Positions 17,274 through 25,213 of a stretch of DNA of 64,000 nucleotides are shown in pieces (within the stretch, counting starts at the first letter, position 1; each line of letters begins with the position of its first letter). The stretch comes from Acidobacteriota bacterium (GTDB lineage: Bacteria > Acidobacteriota > Thermoanaerobaculia > Thermoanaerobaculales > Thermoanaerobaculaceae). The DNA is taken from contig PKYI01000096.1 in the NCBI GenBank assembly GCA_003133645.1, positions 1 to 64,000 on the forward strand. Direction: 5' to 3'. Made by a program: the position numbers and the translations under genes. The notes beneath the pieces were generated by a model. The model saw only the letters and a program-made list of their open reading frames with translations. It did no database searches and was not told where the DNA came from.

Positions 17274-17614
17274 GCCGACCTCCGCGGCCATTGTAGCCGT
17301 CTTTCACGAGGCCTCGCGCGCCTGCACTTTCCCCCCGCGACGCCGGGACGTCGGCCCCAGCCCGGGGCTGGTTGTTTGGACGTCGTGTGGTGGTGGCGGC
17401 ATGAACGGGTGGCCCCTTAGCCGCCATCCCTGTGGCCACGCAGGCGTATTCGCCGCCATCTCAACTTGTGTCACGGAAATTGAGATATTTCATGACAAAT
17501 ATTTGACCTTTACAAACCCTTGACAAGTCGTGTGAATAGCTTTAACTTGACGATTGTCACCGTAGTGGGACGGCGGGAAGCCGCCGCGCCGCAGGCGGAA
17601 GGGGGGCGAGGGAA
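17274..17614. other. Divergent intergenic region with an AT-rich core
   Basis: 341 bases without a supported gene between pta and the decahaem cytochrome gene. From about 17455 to 17555 the composition becomes clearly AT-rich compared with the rest of the window. This core holds three TTGAC elements (17502, 17520 and 17547), a palindrome TGAC-GATT-GTCA (17548-17559) and an imperfect TGTCA...TGACA pair (17469-17497). The half nearer pta holds only a TACAAT box on the minus strand. Confidence 0.6.
17520..17548 (+). promoter_or_regulatory. Candidate promoter of the MtrCAB-like operon
   Basis: TTGACA (17520-17525) is a perfect -35 box; 17 bases later stands TAACTT (17543-17548, weak -10), or at 15 bases TTTAAC (17541-17546, 4 of 6). 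The palindrome TGAC-N4-GTCA (17548-17559) sits over the expected start of transcription and could be an operator. Upstream lies the AT-rich core. The regulator is unknown. Match by eye only. Confidence 0.4.
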
Positions 17615-19705
17615 ATGATGCTACTTCATCTTGGCATGGCGCTGCTGGCGGCCAACAACGTGGTTGTGCCGTCGCACATCACCGGCAACGTGACACGGCG
17701 GGTGCAGACGCCGGCGACCGCGGCGGTCTACACCTCGGCGCAGGCCGAGCATTACCTCACCGCCGAGCAGATCGCCTACATCCGGCCCGGCCTGAACATC
17801 GCCGTGGGGAGCGTGACGATCGGCGCCGACAACAAGCCGATCGTCGATGTCACCTTCACCGACGACGGCGGCCAACCCCTCGACCGCGCTGGGGTCCTGA
17901 CCCCAGGGCCGCTCGCGATGTCGTTCATCCTCGCCTGGTACGACCCGGCGGGGCGCTACTACACGGACTACTACACGACCACGGCGTCGAGCACGGTCAC
18001 GAACCTCACCGTGCAGCAGGCGACGACCGCCTCCGGCACGTGGGAGGACCTCGGCGTCGGCCACGCCCGCTTCCACTTCACCAAGGCGTTGCCGACCGGC
18101 TACGACGTGACCAAGACGCACACGCTCGGCATCTACGCCACGCGCATCATCAACCTCACCGACCCGATCGTGATCAGCAAGACGTACGTGGCCGACGTCG
18201 AATACGACTTCCGCCCCGACGGCCAGGCGGTCACCAACACCTGGAACAAGATGACCGACGCGACGTGCAACCAGTGTCACGACCCGCTTGCCGCCCACGG
18301 CGCGACCGGCCGCCAGGACATCAAGCTTTGCGTGCTTTGCCACAACCCCCAGACCATCGACCCCGACACCGGCAACAGCGTGGACGCCAAGGTGCTGTTC
18401 CATAAGCTCCACATGGGGAGCAGCCTCCCGTCCGTCCAGGCCGGCCACCCGTACCAGATCATCGGACACGGGGGTTCGGTGGTTGACTTCTCGACCATCG
18501 TCTTCCCGCAGGACATCCGCAACTGCACCACCTGCCACCAGCCGAGCTCGCCGCAGGGTTTCGTCTGGTACAGCTACCCGTCGCAGGCGGCGTGCGGCTC
18601 CTGCCACGACATGATCAACTGGGCCACGGGCGCCAACCATAAGGGCGGTCCCCAGGCCGACGACTCGGCGTGCGCCTCTTGCCATCAGCCGCAGGGCGCG
18701 AACGAGTTCGACGCCGGGATCGTCACCGCGCATACGATCCCGACCGAGTCGGCCCAGCTCAAGGGGCTCAACATCCGGATCATCAACGTGACCAACGCGG
18801 CGCCGGGCACCAAGCCGGTCGTCACCTTCGCGGTGACCAATAACGACGGATCGTTCGTCGATCCCTCCACGCTCGGCAGCTTCACCTTCTACCTCGGTGG
18901 CCCGACGACCGAGTACACCAGCTACCTGACCGAGCGCGTCGGCAAGAACGCCGTCTCGAGCGGCACCACCTCGACCTACACCTTCCCGGACGCGATCCCG
19001 GCCACCGCCACCGGCACCTGGACGCTTTCGGCCGACCTCTACCGCACGATCACGCTCAACCCGGCGCCCGAGACCGCGAGCGAGGCGACGGTGCGCGAAG
19101 CCGCGCAGAACCCGATCTACAACGTCGCCATCACCGACGCCCAGCCGGTGGCGCGCCGCACCGTGGTCGACCTCGCGAAGTGCAATGTCTGCCACAACCA
19201 GCTCGCCCTCCACGGCGGCCAGCGCTTCAAGGTGCAGGAGTGCGTGATCTGCCACAACCCGAACAACACCGATAGTGCCTTCCGGCCCGCCGCCCAGGCG
19301 CCCAACGAGACGATCCACTTCAAGTACATGATCCACCGCATCCACACCGGCGCGGATATGACGCTCCCCTACACGATCTACGGCTACGGCGGCAGCATCA
19401 ACAACTTCAACGACGTCCTCTTCCCCGGCGACCGGCGCGACTGCCTGAAGTGCCACGCGACCGTCCCGTCCGGCCAGCAGCAGACGTTCGAGGTCCCGCT
19501 GCCCGACGGCGTGCTGCCCACTCCGACGCTGCGCAACCCGTACATCCAGCTGATGCAGCCCACGACGGCCGCGTGCCTGTCCTGCCACGACGCAAAGGCT
19601 GCAGCTGCGCACGCGGTCACGATGACGGTGTCGTTCGGCGAGGCGTGCGAGGTCTGCCACGGAACCGCCGCCGACTATGCGGTTGCCAAGGTTCACGCTC
19701 GCTAG
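17615..19705 (+). CDS. OmcA/MtrC-family decahaem c-type cytochrome
   Basis: Predicted 696 aa. Ten CXXCH motifs fall into two pentahaem blocks: CNQCH, CVLCH, CTTCH, CGSCH, CASCH, then a beta-rich domain, then CNVCH, CVICH, CLKCH, CLSCH, CEVCH. The order beta domain-pentahaem-beta domain-pentahaem is that of OmcA/MtrC cell-surface cytochromes, and both blocks carry the family stretches LCVLCHNPQ, HKLHMG and IHRIHTG. Such proteins hand electrons to extracellular minerals or other acceptors. The N-terminus is short and hydrophobic (MMLLHLGMALLAANN) with no lipobox cysteine, unlike Shewanella MtrC/OmcA. ATG 17615 follows a GGGGGGCGAGGGA ribosome site. The MtrA- and MtrB-like genes follow directly. 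Confidence 0.92.
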   Translation: MMLLHLGMALLAANNVVVPSHITGNVTRRVQTPATAAVYTSAQAEHYLTAEQIAYIRPGLNIAVGSVTIGADNKPIVDVTFTDDGGQPLDRAGVLTPGPLAMSFILAWYDPAGRYYTDYYTTTASSTVTNLTVQQATTASGTWEDLGVGHARFHFTKALPTGYDVTKTHTLGIYATRIINLTDPIVISKTYVADVEYDFRPDGQAVTNTWNKMTDATCNQCHDPLAAHGATGRQDIKLCVLCHNPQTIDPDTGNSVDAKVLFHKLHMGSSLPSVQAGHPYQIIGHGGSVVDFSTIVFPQDIRNCTTCHQPSSPQGFVWYSYPSQAACGSCHDMINWATGANHKGGPQADDSACASCHQPQGANEFDAGIVTAHTIPTESAQLKGLNIRIINVTNAAPGTKPVVTFAVTNNDGSFVDPSTLGSFTFYLGGPTTEYTSYLTERVGKNAVSSGTTSTYTFPDAIPATATGTWTLSADLYRTITLNPAPETASEATVREAAQNPIYNVAITDAQPVARRTVVDLAKCNVCHNQLALHGGQRFKVQECVICHNPNNTDSAFRPAAQAPNETIHFKYMIHRIHTGADMTLPYTIYGYGGSINNFNDVLFPGDRRDCLKCHATVPSGQQQTFEVPLPDGVLPTPTLRNPYIQLMQPTTAACLSCHDAKAAAAHAVTMTVSFGEACEVCHGTAADYAVAKVHAR

Positions 19706-19717
19706 CGAGAGGTCATG

Positions 19718-19752
19718 CTGCGGGCCGCCGGTTATTAGCCGGCGGCCCGCAG
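19718..19752 (+). other. Perfect 14-bp inverted repeat between the decahaem genes
   Basis: CTGCGGGCCGCCGG (19718-19731) and its exact complement (19739-19752) flank the 7-base loop TTATTAG. It lies between the stop of the OmcA/MtrC-like gene and the ATG of the DmsE-like gene. No U-tract follows, so it is more likely an RNA stability or attenuation hairpin than a full terminator. Confidence 0.7.
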
Positions 19753-19774
19753 CGCAGCACGAAAGGTGGACGGG

Positions 19775-20656
19775 ATGAGCACCTGGTTTCGCGTTTTCTG
19801 CGCCGTGAGCGTGCCCTCGCTACTGGCCGGCGCCGCCCTGGCGGCCACGGCCCCGGCGAAGGGCCCCGACGATGCGTTCGCGCCGTGCAGCACCTGCCAT
19901 GAGGAGATCACCACGCCGTTCGCCTCGAACCCCCACGTCCACGAAGCCGTCACGGGCAAGGCCGTGTGCGAGGGCTGCCACGGCGACGCGACCAAACACG
20001 CGGAGAAGGGGGACAAGTCGCTGATCAAGGTGCCGGCGGGCGCCGCTGGCGCCAAGGTCTGTCTCGCCTGCCACCAGCGCACGCCCGAGTTCGACCACGC
20101 GGCCAAGGGCTTCCACGCGTCGGCGTCGGTCAATTGCACCGATTGCCACTCGGTCCACCACAGCCCGGCCACCGCGCCGGCGCTGCTGCGGACGAACCCT
20201 TCGACGCAGCTGTGCGAGAGCTGCCACCCGGCCCAGCAGAACCTCTTCGGCAAGCCGTACGCCCACCACCTCGGACGCGGCGGCCTGGAGTGCGTGTCCT
20301 GCCACAATCCCCACGGCGGCCGCGGCGAACGCAGCCTCAAGACCACGTCCGCGGGCGAGCTTCCCTGCCTGTCCTGCCACACCGAGAAGCAGGGCCCGTT
20401 CGTTTTCTCGCACGTGTCCGGCTTCGAGGGTAACTGCCTCACCTGCCACGAGCCGCACGGCTCCAACAACCCCAAGATGCTCATCCGCGCCCGCGTGGAC
20501 CAGCTCTGCCTCGAGTGCCACACGACGCTCCCGGCGGGGACGCTCGGGTCGCAGCCGCCGTCGTTCCACGACCTTCGCAGCGCGCGCTATCAGAACTGCA
20601 CCGTCTGCCACGTCGCGGTCCACGGATCCAACAGCTCCCCGATGCTTCTGAAATAG
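19775..20656 (+). CDS. DmsE/MtrA-family periplasmic decahaem cytochrome c
   Basis: Predicted 293 aa with a cleavable signal peptide (hydrophobic to about residue 24, ALAATAPAK). Ten CXXCH motifs: CSTCH, CEGCH, CLACH, CTDCH, CESCH, CVSCH, CLSCH, CLTCH, CLECH, CTVCH. The length and the motif spacing are those of MtrA/DmsE, the periplasmic wire that threads the MtrB barrel. ATG 19775 is preferred over GTG 19766 because AAAGG lies upstream at suitable spacing. It is 10 bases upstream of the MtrB-like gene and 69 bases downstream of the MtrC-like gene, giving the order C-A-B as in Shewanella. Confidence 0.94.
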   Translation: MSTWFRVFCAVSVPSLLAGAALAATAPAKGPDDAFAPCSTCHEEITTPFASNPHVHEAVTGKAVCEGCHGDATKHAEKGDKSLIKVPAGAAGAKVCLACHQRTPEFDHAAKGFHASASVNCTDCHSVHHSPATAPALLRTNPSTQLCESCHPAQQNLFGKPYAHHLGRGGLECVSCHNPHGGRGERSLKTTSAGELPCLSCHTEKQGPFVFSHVSGFEGNCLTCHEPHGSNNPKMLIRARVDQLCLECHTTLPAGTLGSQPPSFHDLRSARYQNCTVCHVAVHGSNSSPMLLK

Positions 20657-20666
20657 GAGACGAGCG

Positions 20667-22607
20667 ATGGCCAAGCGTTTCGCGTACTTCGTGGGTCTGC
20701 TCGTGGTCGCGTCCTGGGGCGCCACCGCACGTGCGCAGTCGACCCAGTTCTCCCTCGACCTCGGCCACCAGTGGACGGACGTGAGCGGCAACAACGACGT
20801 CTACAGGAGCCAGGTCAACGAGGGCCAGGGGTTGCTGCTGCGCTCGTTCTCCCTGACGACCGTGGACAACTCCGACGGCTCTAAATTCTTCGACCACCTG
20901 CGCATCGACGCGGCCGGGATCGGCGCCGACCCACAGGCGAGCTTCCGCCTCTCGGCCGGGCTCGCGCACGTGTACGACCTGCGCTTCTCGTACCGCCACT
21001 CCGAGTTCTACAACGCCCTGCCCGGCTTCGCCAACCCGCTCTTTGCGTCGGGGTTTGCCCCGGGCGAGCAGACGATCAACCGCGCGCTCGACACCGTGAA
21101 CCTCGACGTGACCGTGCTCCCCGGCAGCGCCGTGACGCCGCTGTTCGGCTACGAGTGGGTGCGCTATTCGGGTTCGGCGCGCTCCACCGCAGCTGTCGGA
21201 CAGAACGAGTTCCAGCTCCTCTCCAACCTCGGCGAGACGACCCAGGAGGTGCGCGGCGGGATCGGCTTTTCGGTCGGCGGTTTCTCCGGCCGGATCCTCC
21301 AGGGGTGGAGGTACTTCAACTCCACCCAGGCCGACCAGCTCCTCCCCGGCGCCGGAGCCGGTAACTACCCCCAGCCCGTGCTCGGCCAGCCGGTCACGCT
21401 TGCGAGCTACCTGGACCGCACCCACACCACCGGGACGACGCCCGTCACCACCGGCTACCTGACCGGCCGCCTGGCGGACGGCGTCCGTCTCGTGGCCTCG
21501 TTCAGTCGCGCGGACTTTTCGACCGACACGAGCGATGACGAAGCCGCGTGGGGCACCCTGGCGTCGTTCAAGCTCTCCCGCTTCTACTCCGGCCTGCTGG
21601 AGTCGGTGCAGGCGCATGCCGAGAGCCTGGACTGGCAGGGCAACGCCCGCGTCGAGGCGGAGGTTCTCGACGGTCTCGACGTCACCGTCGGCTACACCCA
21701 GCGGCACCGCGACCTCGACGGGCTGGCGACGATCGCCGATCTGTACGCCAACACGGTCAACTTCAGCGGCGCCGATCCCAAGAACGTCTCCACGCTGATC
21801 AACGCTCAGGACGCCATCCAGCGCGACGAGAAGGTCGTCGAGGCCCGCATCTCGTCGAACAACCTCGGACCGCTGCACCTGTGGGCCGGGTGGGCCAGGG
21901 CCGACCAAAACCTGGACGTCTCGCCCGCGGCTGCCGAGATCGTCGTGCCCGGCGGGCAGGGCGGTCGCTTCGACCGCGTCGTCAAGCGCACCTCGGCCGG
22001 CGCGACGCTCGCGCTGGCGGACGTCAAGCTCGCCGTGGACTGGAAGAAAGACGACGCCGACAACGCCGTCGTCCGCACCGACTACCTGAACCTCGAGCGC
22101 TGGCGCGGCCGCGCCACCTGGACCGCGGGCAAGTTCCTCCAGCTCGTCGGCACCGCCGAACACATCAAGGCGGAGAACCCGACGCCGGGGATCGACCAGG
22201 CCTCCACCACCAAGCACTGGGAGGGGAATGTTGTCCTCACCCCGGTCACCGCGCTCTCCGTCAGCCTCGGATACGGCGTGTACAAGGTGGACAGCGCCAT
22301 CACCATCAGGACCCCGCAGGACTTCGGCCTCGAGCCGTCGCTGTACACCGAGGACGGCACCTCCAAGGACGCTTCACTGACGTACAAGGTCGGGCGCTTC
22401 GGCTTCGACGCCGGGTACTCGCAGTTCGAGAACAGCGGCGACCTCGCCCTCAAACTCGACCGCACCACGGTCGGCTGCGACTTCGACTTCACCCCGACGC
22501 TGGGCGCGTCGCTGCGCTTCGACAAGCACATGTACCGCGAGATCGCGCTGCCGATCGACAACTTCGACGCCAAGATCTACGGCGTCTTCCTGCGCTGGCA
22601 CAACTAG
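20667..22607 (+). CDS. MtrB/PioB-family decahaem-associated outer-membrane beta-barrel
   Basis: Predicted 646 aa with a signal peptide ending near ATARAQS (about residue 24). The body is a series of amphipathic beta strands with alternating hydrophobic residues (for example LRFSYRHSEFYNA, VTVGYTQRHRDLD, LSVSLGYGVYKVD), and it ends in an aromatic strand, IYGVFLRWHN, as outer-membrane barrels do. MtrB/PioB porins sheath the decahaem wire through the outer membrane. Shewanella MtrB has an N-terminal CXXC; none is seen here, as is common outside Shewanella. It follows the DmsE-like cytochrome by 10 bases and is followed by a terminator. Confidence 0.9.
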   Translation: MAKRFAYFVGLLVVASWGATARAQSTQFSLDLGHQWTDVSGNNDVYRSQVNEGQGLLLRSFSLTTVDNSDGSKFFDHLRIDAAGIGADPQASFRLSAGLAHVYDLRFSYRHSEFYNALPGFANPLFASGFAPGEQTINRALDTVNLDVTVLPGSAVTPLFGYEWVRYSGSARSTAAVGQNEFQLLSNLGETTQEVRGGIGFSVGGFSGRILQGWRYFNSTQADQLLPGAGAGNYPQPVLGQPVTLASYLDRTHTTGTTPVTTGYLTGRLADGVRLVASFSRADFSTDTSDDEAAWGTLASFKLSRFYSGLLESVQAHAESLDWQGNARVEAEVLDGLDVTVGYTQRHRDLDGLATIADLYANTVNFSGADPKNVSTLINAQDAIQRDEKVVEARISSNNLGPLHLWAGWARADQNLDVSPAAAEIVVPGGQGGRFDRVVKRTSAGATLALADVKLAVDWKKDDADNAVVRTDYLNLERWRGRATWTAGKFLQLVGTAEHIKAENPTPGIDQASTTKHWEGNVVLTPVTALSVSLGYGVYKVDSAITIRTPQDFGLEPSLYTEDGTSKDASLTYKVGRFGFDAGYSQFENSGDLALKLDRTTVGCDFDFTPTLGASLRFDKHMYREIALPIDNFDAKIYGVFLRWHN

Positions 22608-22636
22608 ACCGCCGGCCAATCGTTCCGCCTTGCCGC

Positions 22637-22671
22637 TTTGGGCTCCCCGCCGGGGGAGCCCAAATTGTTTT
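22637..22671 (+). terminator. Rho-independent terminator of the MtrCAB-like operon
   Basis: TTTGGGCTCCCC (22637-22648) pairs with GGGGAGCCCAAA (22653-22664) around a GCCG loop, a 12-bp stem followed by TTGTTTT (22665-22671). It lies 29 bases after the barrel gene stop. Confidence 0.85.
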
Positions 22672-22679
22672 CAGACCCC

Positions 22680-22712
22680 TTGACAGCTATTATGATATAC
22701 ACCATCATTAAT
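22680..22712 (+). promoter_or_regulatory. Promoter and overlapping palindromic operator of the Rrf2-cysK pair
   Basis: TTGACA (22680-22685, perfect -35), 17-base spacer, CATCAT (22703-22708, 4 of 6 to -10). Inside the promoter lies an AT-rich imperfect palindrome ATTATGAT-N7-ATCATTAAT (22689-22712), a good shape for a site bound by the Rrf2-type dimer encoded next. Autoregulation is inference. Confidence 0.5.
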
Positions 22713-22715
22713 GTC

Positions 22716-23102
22716 GTGAATGAGACCGAAGCCTACCGGCTGGACGCGCTCGTGGAGCTGGGCCGGGCGTGGCCGCAGTCGTTGACGGTCGCCGAGATCG
22801 CCCGCCGCCGCAACATCCCGCCCAAGTTCCTTGCCCGCCTGCTCGGCGAGCTGGCGCGGGAGGAGTTGCTGGTGACGGCCAGGGGGGCGCGCGGCGGAGT
22901 CCGTCTCGCCACCGCACCCGGCCACGTGGCCCTGGCCCGCCTGCTGCGAGCTCAGGCGCAACCGGACGCCGGGGGACCGGCGGTGCGCTGGCTTGCCGAG
23001 CGCGCCGCCGAGGCGCAGGCGCGCGCGCTCGCGGGGCTCAACCTTGCCGAGCTGCTACGCGTCGAGGACGAAGCCAACGCCACCGCCGACTTCGTCATCT
23101 AG
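22716..23102 (+). CDS. Rrf2-family transcriptional regulator
   Basis: Predicted 128 aa. The Rrf2 winged helix is seen as [60 protein letters not shown]. The three cysteines that bind Fe-S clusters in IscR/NsrR are absent; the protein has no cysteine, like the CymR branch. CymR in Bacillus controls cysteine metabolism and senses cysteine through CysK, and here cysteine synthase follows 13 bases downstream. GTG 22716 aligns with the family start and sits near the predicted transcription start, implying a nearly leaderless mRNA; an in-frame ATG at 22692 lies inside the promoter and is less likely. Start confidence is low. Confidence 0.8.
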   Translation: MNETEAYRLDALVELGRAWPQSLTVAEIARRRNIPPKFLARLLGELAREELLVTARGARGGVRLATAPGHVALARLLRAQAQPDAGGPAVRWLAERAAEAQARALAGLNLAELLRVEDEANATADFVI

Positions 23103-23115
23103 AAATGGGGGGACC

Positions 23116-24048
23116 ATGCGAATCGCGTCGGACATCACCAAACTTATCGGCAACACGCCGCTGGTGCGGCTGAACCGCGTCACCTCGGGGTGCGCCGCCA
23201 CCGTGGCCGCGAAGCTCGAGTTCTTCAACCCCGCCCACTCGGTCAAGGACCGCATCGGCATCGCGATGGTAGAGGCGATGGAGCGGGCCGGCACGCTGGT
23301 GCCGGGGCGCTCCGTGATCGTGGAGCCGACCTCGGGCAACACCGGGATCGCCCTCGCGATGGTCGCCGCCGCTCGGGGGTACCGATGCGTGATCGCGATG
23401 CCCGAAAGCGTCTCGCTCGAACGGCGCAAGGTGCTCAAGCTGCTCGGCGCCGAGCTGATCCTCACGCCAGCGTCGGAGGGGATGAAGGGCGCCATCCGCA
23501 AGGCGCTCGAGCTGGTCGAGGAGATCCCCGGCGCGGCGATGCCGCAGCAGTTCGAGAACCCCGCCAACCCCGAGATCCACGCCGCCACCACTGCCGAGGA
23601 GCTGTGGCGGGACACCGACGGCGAGATGGACATCTTCGTGGCCGGGGTCGGGACCGGCGGTACCATCACCGGCGTCGGGAGGGTTTGGAAGGCGCGCAAG
23701 CCCGCCGTCCGCATCGTCGCCGTGGAGCCGGCCGGATCGCCGGTCCTCTCAGGCGGAGCGCCCGGCCCGCACAAGATCCAGGGGCTCGGCGCCGGCTTCG
23801 TCCCGGCCAACCTCGACACCCGGGTCGTCGACGAGGTGGTCAAGGTCGGCAACGACGAGTCATTCGCGATGGCGCGCCGGCTCGCGCGCGAGGAGGGGAT
23901 CCTCGCCGGTATCTCGTCCGGCGCCGCCGCGTACGCCGCGCTCGAGGTGGCGCGGCGACCGGAGAACGCGGGCAAGCTCGTGGTGTTCGTCGTGCCCTCG
24001 ACCTCCGAGCGCTACATCTCCACCGAACTGTTCGCCGGGCTCGACTGA
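23116..24048 (+). CDS. cysK: Cysteine synthase (O-acetylserine sulfhydrylase)
   Basis: Predicted 310 aa fold-type II PLP enzyme. The PLP lysine is K44 in [12 protein letters not shown]. The substrate loop [15 protein letters not shown], the phosphate-binding [12 protein letters not shown] and the C-terminal [11 protein letters not shown] are all diagnostic for CysK/CysM. It makes cysteine from O-acetylserine and sulfide in the cytoplasm. Strong GGGGGG ribosome site before ATG 23116. It is the second gene behind an Rrf2 regulator. Confidence 0.94.
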   Translation: MRIASDITKLIGNTPLVRLNRVTSGCAATVAAKLEFFNPAHSVKDRIGIAMVEAMERAGTLVPGRSVIVEPTSGNTGIALAMVAAARGYRCVIAMPESVSLERRKVLKLLGAELILTPASEGMKGAIRKALELVEEIPGAAMPQQFENPANPEIHAATTAEELWRDTDGEMDIFVAGVGTGGTITGVGRVWKARKPAVRIVAVEPAGSPVLSGGAPGPHKIQGLGAGFVPANLDTRVVDEVVKVGNDESFAMARRLAREEGILAGISSGAAAYAALEVARRPENAGKLVVFVVPSTSERYISTELFAGLD

Positions 24049-24075
24049 TCCGGCCCCCGCCCCGGGCGGACCGGC

Positions 24076-25149
24076 TCACGGCAGGTCGAGGTCGGGCCGC
24101 CCCGAAGCGAGGTGGTCGAGCGGCTCGAAGTTGACGATCGCCGCCTCGGCCGCGCCGCCGCGGGCGGCGAGCGCGACCGCGGTGGCGTCGAACGCGAGGT
24201 GGCGCGGGTGGTGCGCGTCCGAGGCCAGCACGAACCGGCAGGCGGCGGCGCGCGCAAGGCCGATCAACGTCGGGTCGAGGTCCTGGCGGCGGGGGAAGCC
24301 ATTGATCTCGACGAGCACGCCCGCGGCGGCCGCCGCGGCGAAGACGACCTCCCAGTTGGCGCGGATCCCCGGGCGCCGCGCGAACAGACGCCCCTGCGGG
24401 TGGGCGAGCGCCCAGACGCCGGGCTCCTCGATCGCGCGCACGAGCCGGCCGGTCTGGTCGCGGCGCTCGGCGAGCCCGGTGTGCACCGCCGCGAGAACCA
24501 GCACCCCGCTCCGGGCGGAACGGGGAAGGTCCAGGCGCCCGTCGTCGAGGATCTCGGCCTCCAACCCCTGCACCAGCCGGAGTTCGTCGCCGTGGCGCCG
24601 GTTCCAGGTTTCCACGGCGCGGCGCTGCAGCTCGATCCCCTCGGCGTCGAGGCCGTTGACGCAGGCGAGGCCGCGCGTGTGGTCGGCGACCACCGCCCAG
24701 GCGGCGCCGCGGCGCTGGCACGCCCGCGCCATCGTTTCGAGCGCCACCGCTCCGTCGGAGGCACGCGTGTGCCAGTGCACGGCCCCCCGCAACCGTCCGA
24801 CATCGGGCGTGCCGGCGGACGCAAGGCCGGCCTCGACCTCGGCGGCGCTCAGGAACCCTTCACGGGCCGGGCTGGCGTGCAGCCGGTGGGGGCCGGCAAG
24901 CCGCTGGGTGGCCGCCGCGAGCGCATCACCCGTCCGGCACCCGCGCAGCATCGAGAGGGTCGGCAGCGCCTCGAGCGGCACGGTATCGGGCAGCCGGCGC
25001 GCACCGTCGAGCTCCCTCGGGTGGTCGAACACCGCGTACGCCGCCCGCAGGAACACCAGGCGCAGTTCGCCGGGGGGATGGCTCTCGGCGAGCTGGAAGA
25101 GGGCCTCGGCGAGTTCGGCGTTGCGCACCACCCGACCAGGGTAATGCAT
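24076..25149 (-). CDS. PHP-domain phosphoesterase related to the C-terminal half of PolX
   Basis: Predicted 357 aa. Residues about 110-357 are a PHP domain: REGFLSAAEVEAGL, LRGAVHWHTRASDG (the first HxH metal site), WAVVADHTRGLACVNGLD, GLEAEIL, VLAAVHTGL, WALAHPQGRLF and VLASDAHHPRHL supply the usual metal ligands. The wording is closest to the PHP tail of PolX DNA polymerases. The N-terminal 100 residues (NAELAEALFQLAES ... FLRAAYAVFD) resemble the PolX helix-hairpin-helix region, but the nucleotidyltransferase core is missing. It is divergent from DNA polymerase I with a 64-base gap. ATG 25149 lacks a clear ribosome site, so the start is uncertain. A DNA-end phosphoesterase role is inference. 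Confidence 0.75.
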   Translation of the reverse strand: MHYPGRVVRNAELAEALFQLAESHPPGELRLVFLRAAYAVFDHPRELDGARRLPDTVPLEALPTLSMLRGCRTGDALAAATQRLAGPHRLHASPAREGFLSAAEVEAGLASAGTPDVGRLRGAVHWHTRASDGAVALETMARACQRRGAAWAVVADHTRGLACVNGLDAEGIELQRRAVETWNRRHGDELRLVQGLEAEILDDGRLDLPRSARSGVLVLAAVHTGLAERRDQTGRLVRAIEEPGVWALAHPQGRLFARRPGIRANWEVVFAAAAAAGVLVEINGFPRRQDLDPTLIGLARAAACRFVLASDAHHPRHLAFDATAVALAARGGAAEAAIVNFEPLDHLASGRPDLDLP

Positions 25150-25213
25150 GCGGTCCGGGGCGCGGCGAACGCACGGCGCCTCGCGCCGGACGCGGCCGTG
25201 GTACCGTTTTGCC

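Noticed and set aside
17621-19696. A 691-residue open frame antisense to the decahaem cytochrome
   Set aside because: Same reason: low-complexity Val/Gly/Arg composition, no domain, while the plus strand holds ten CXXCH motifs.
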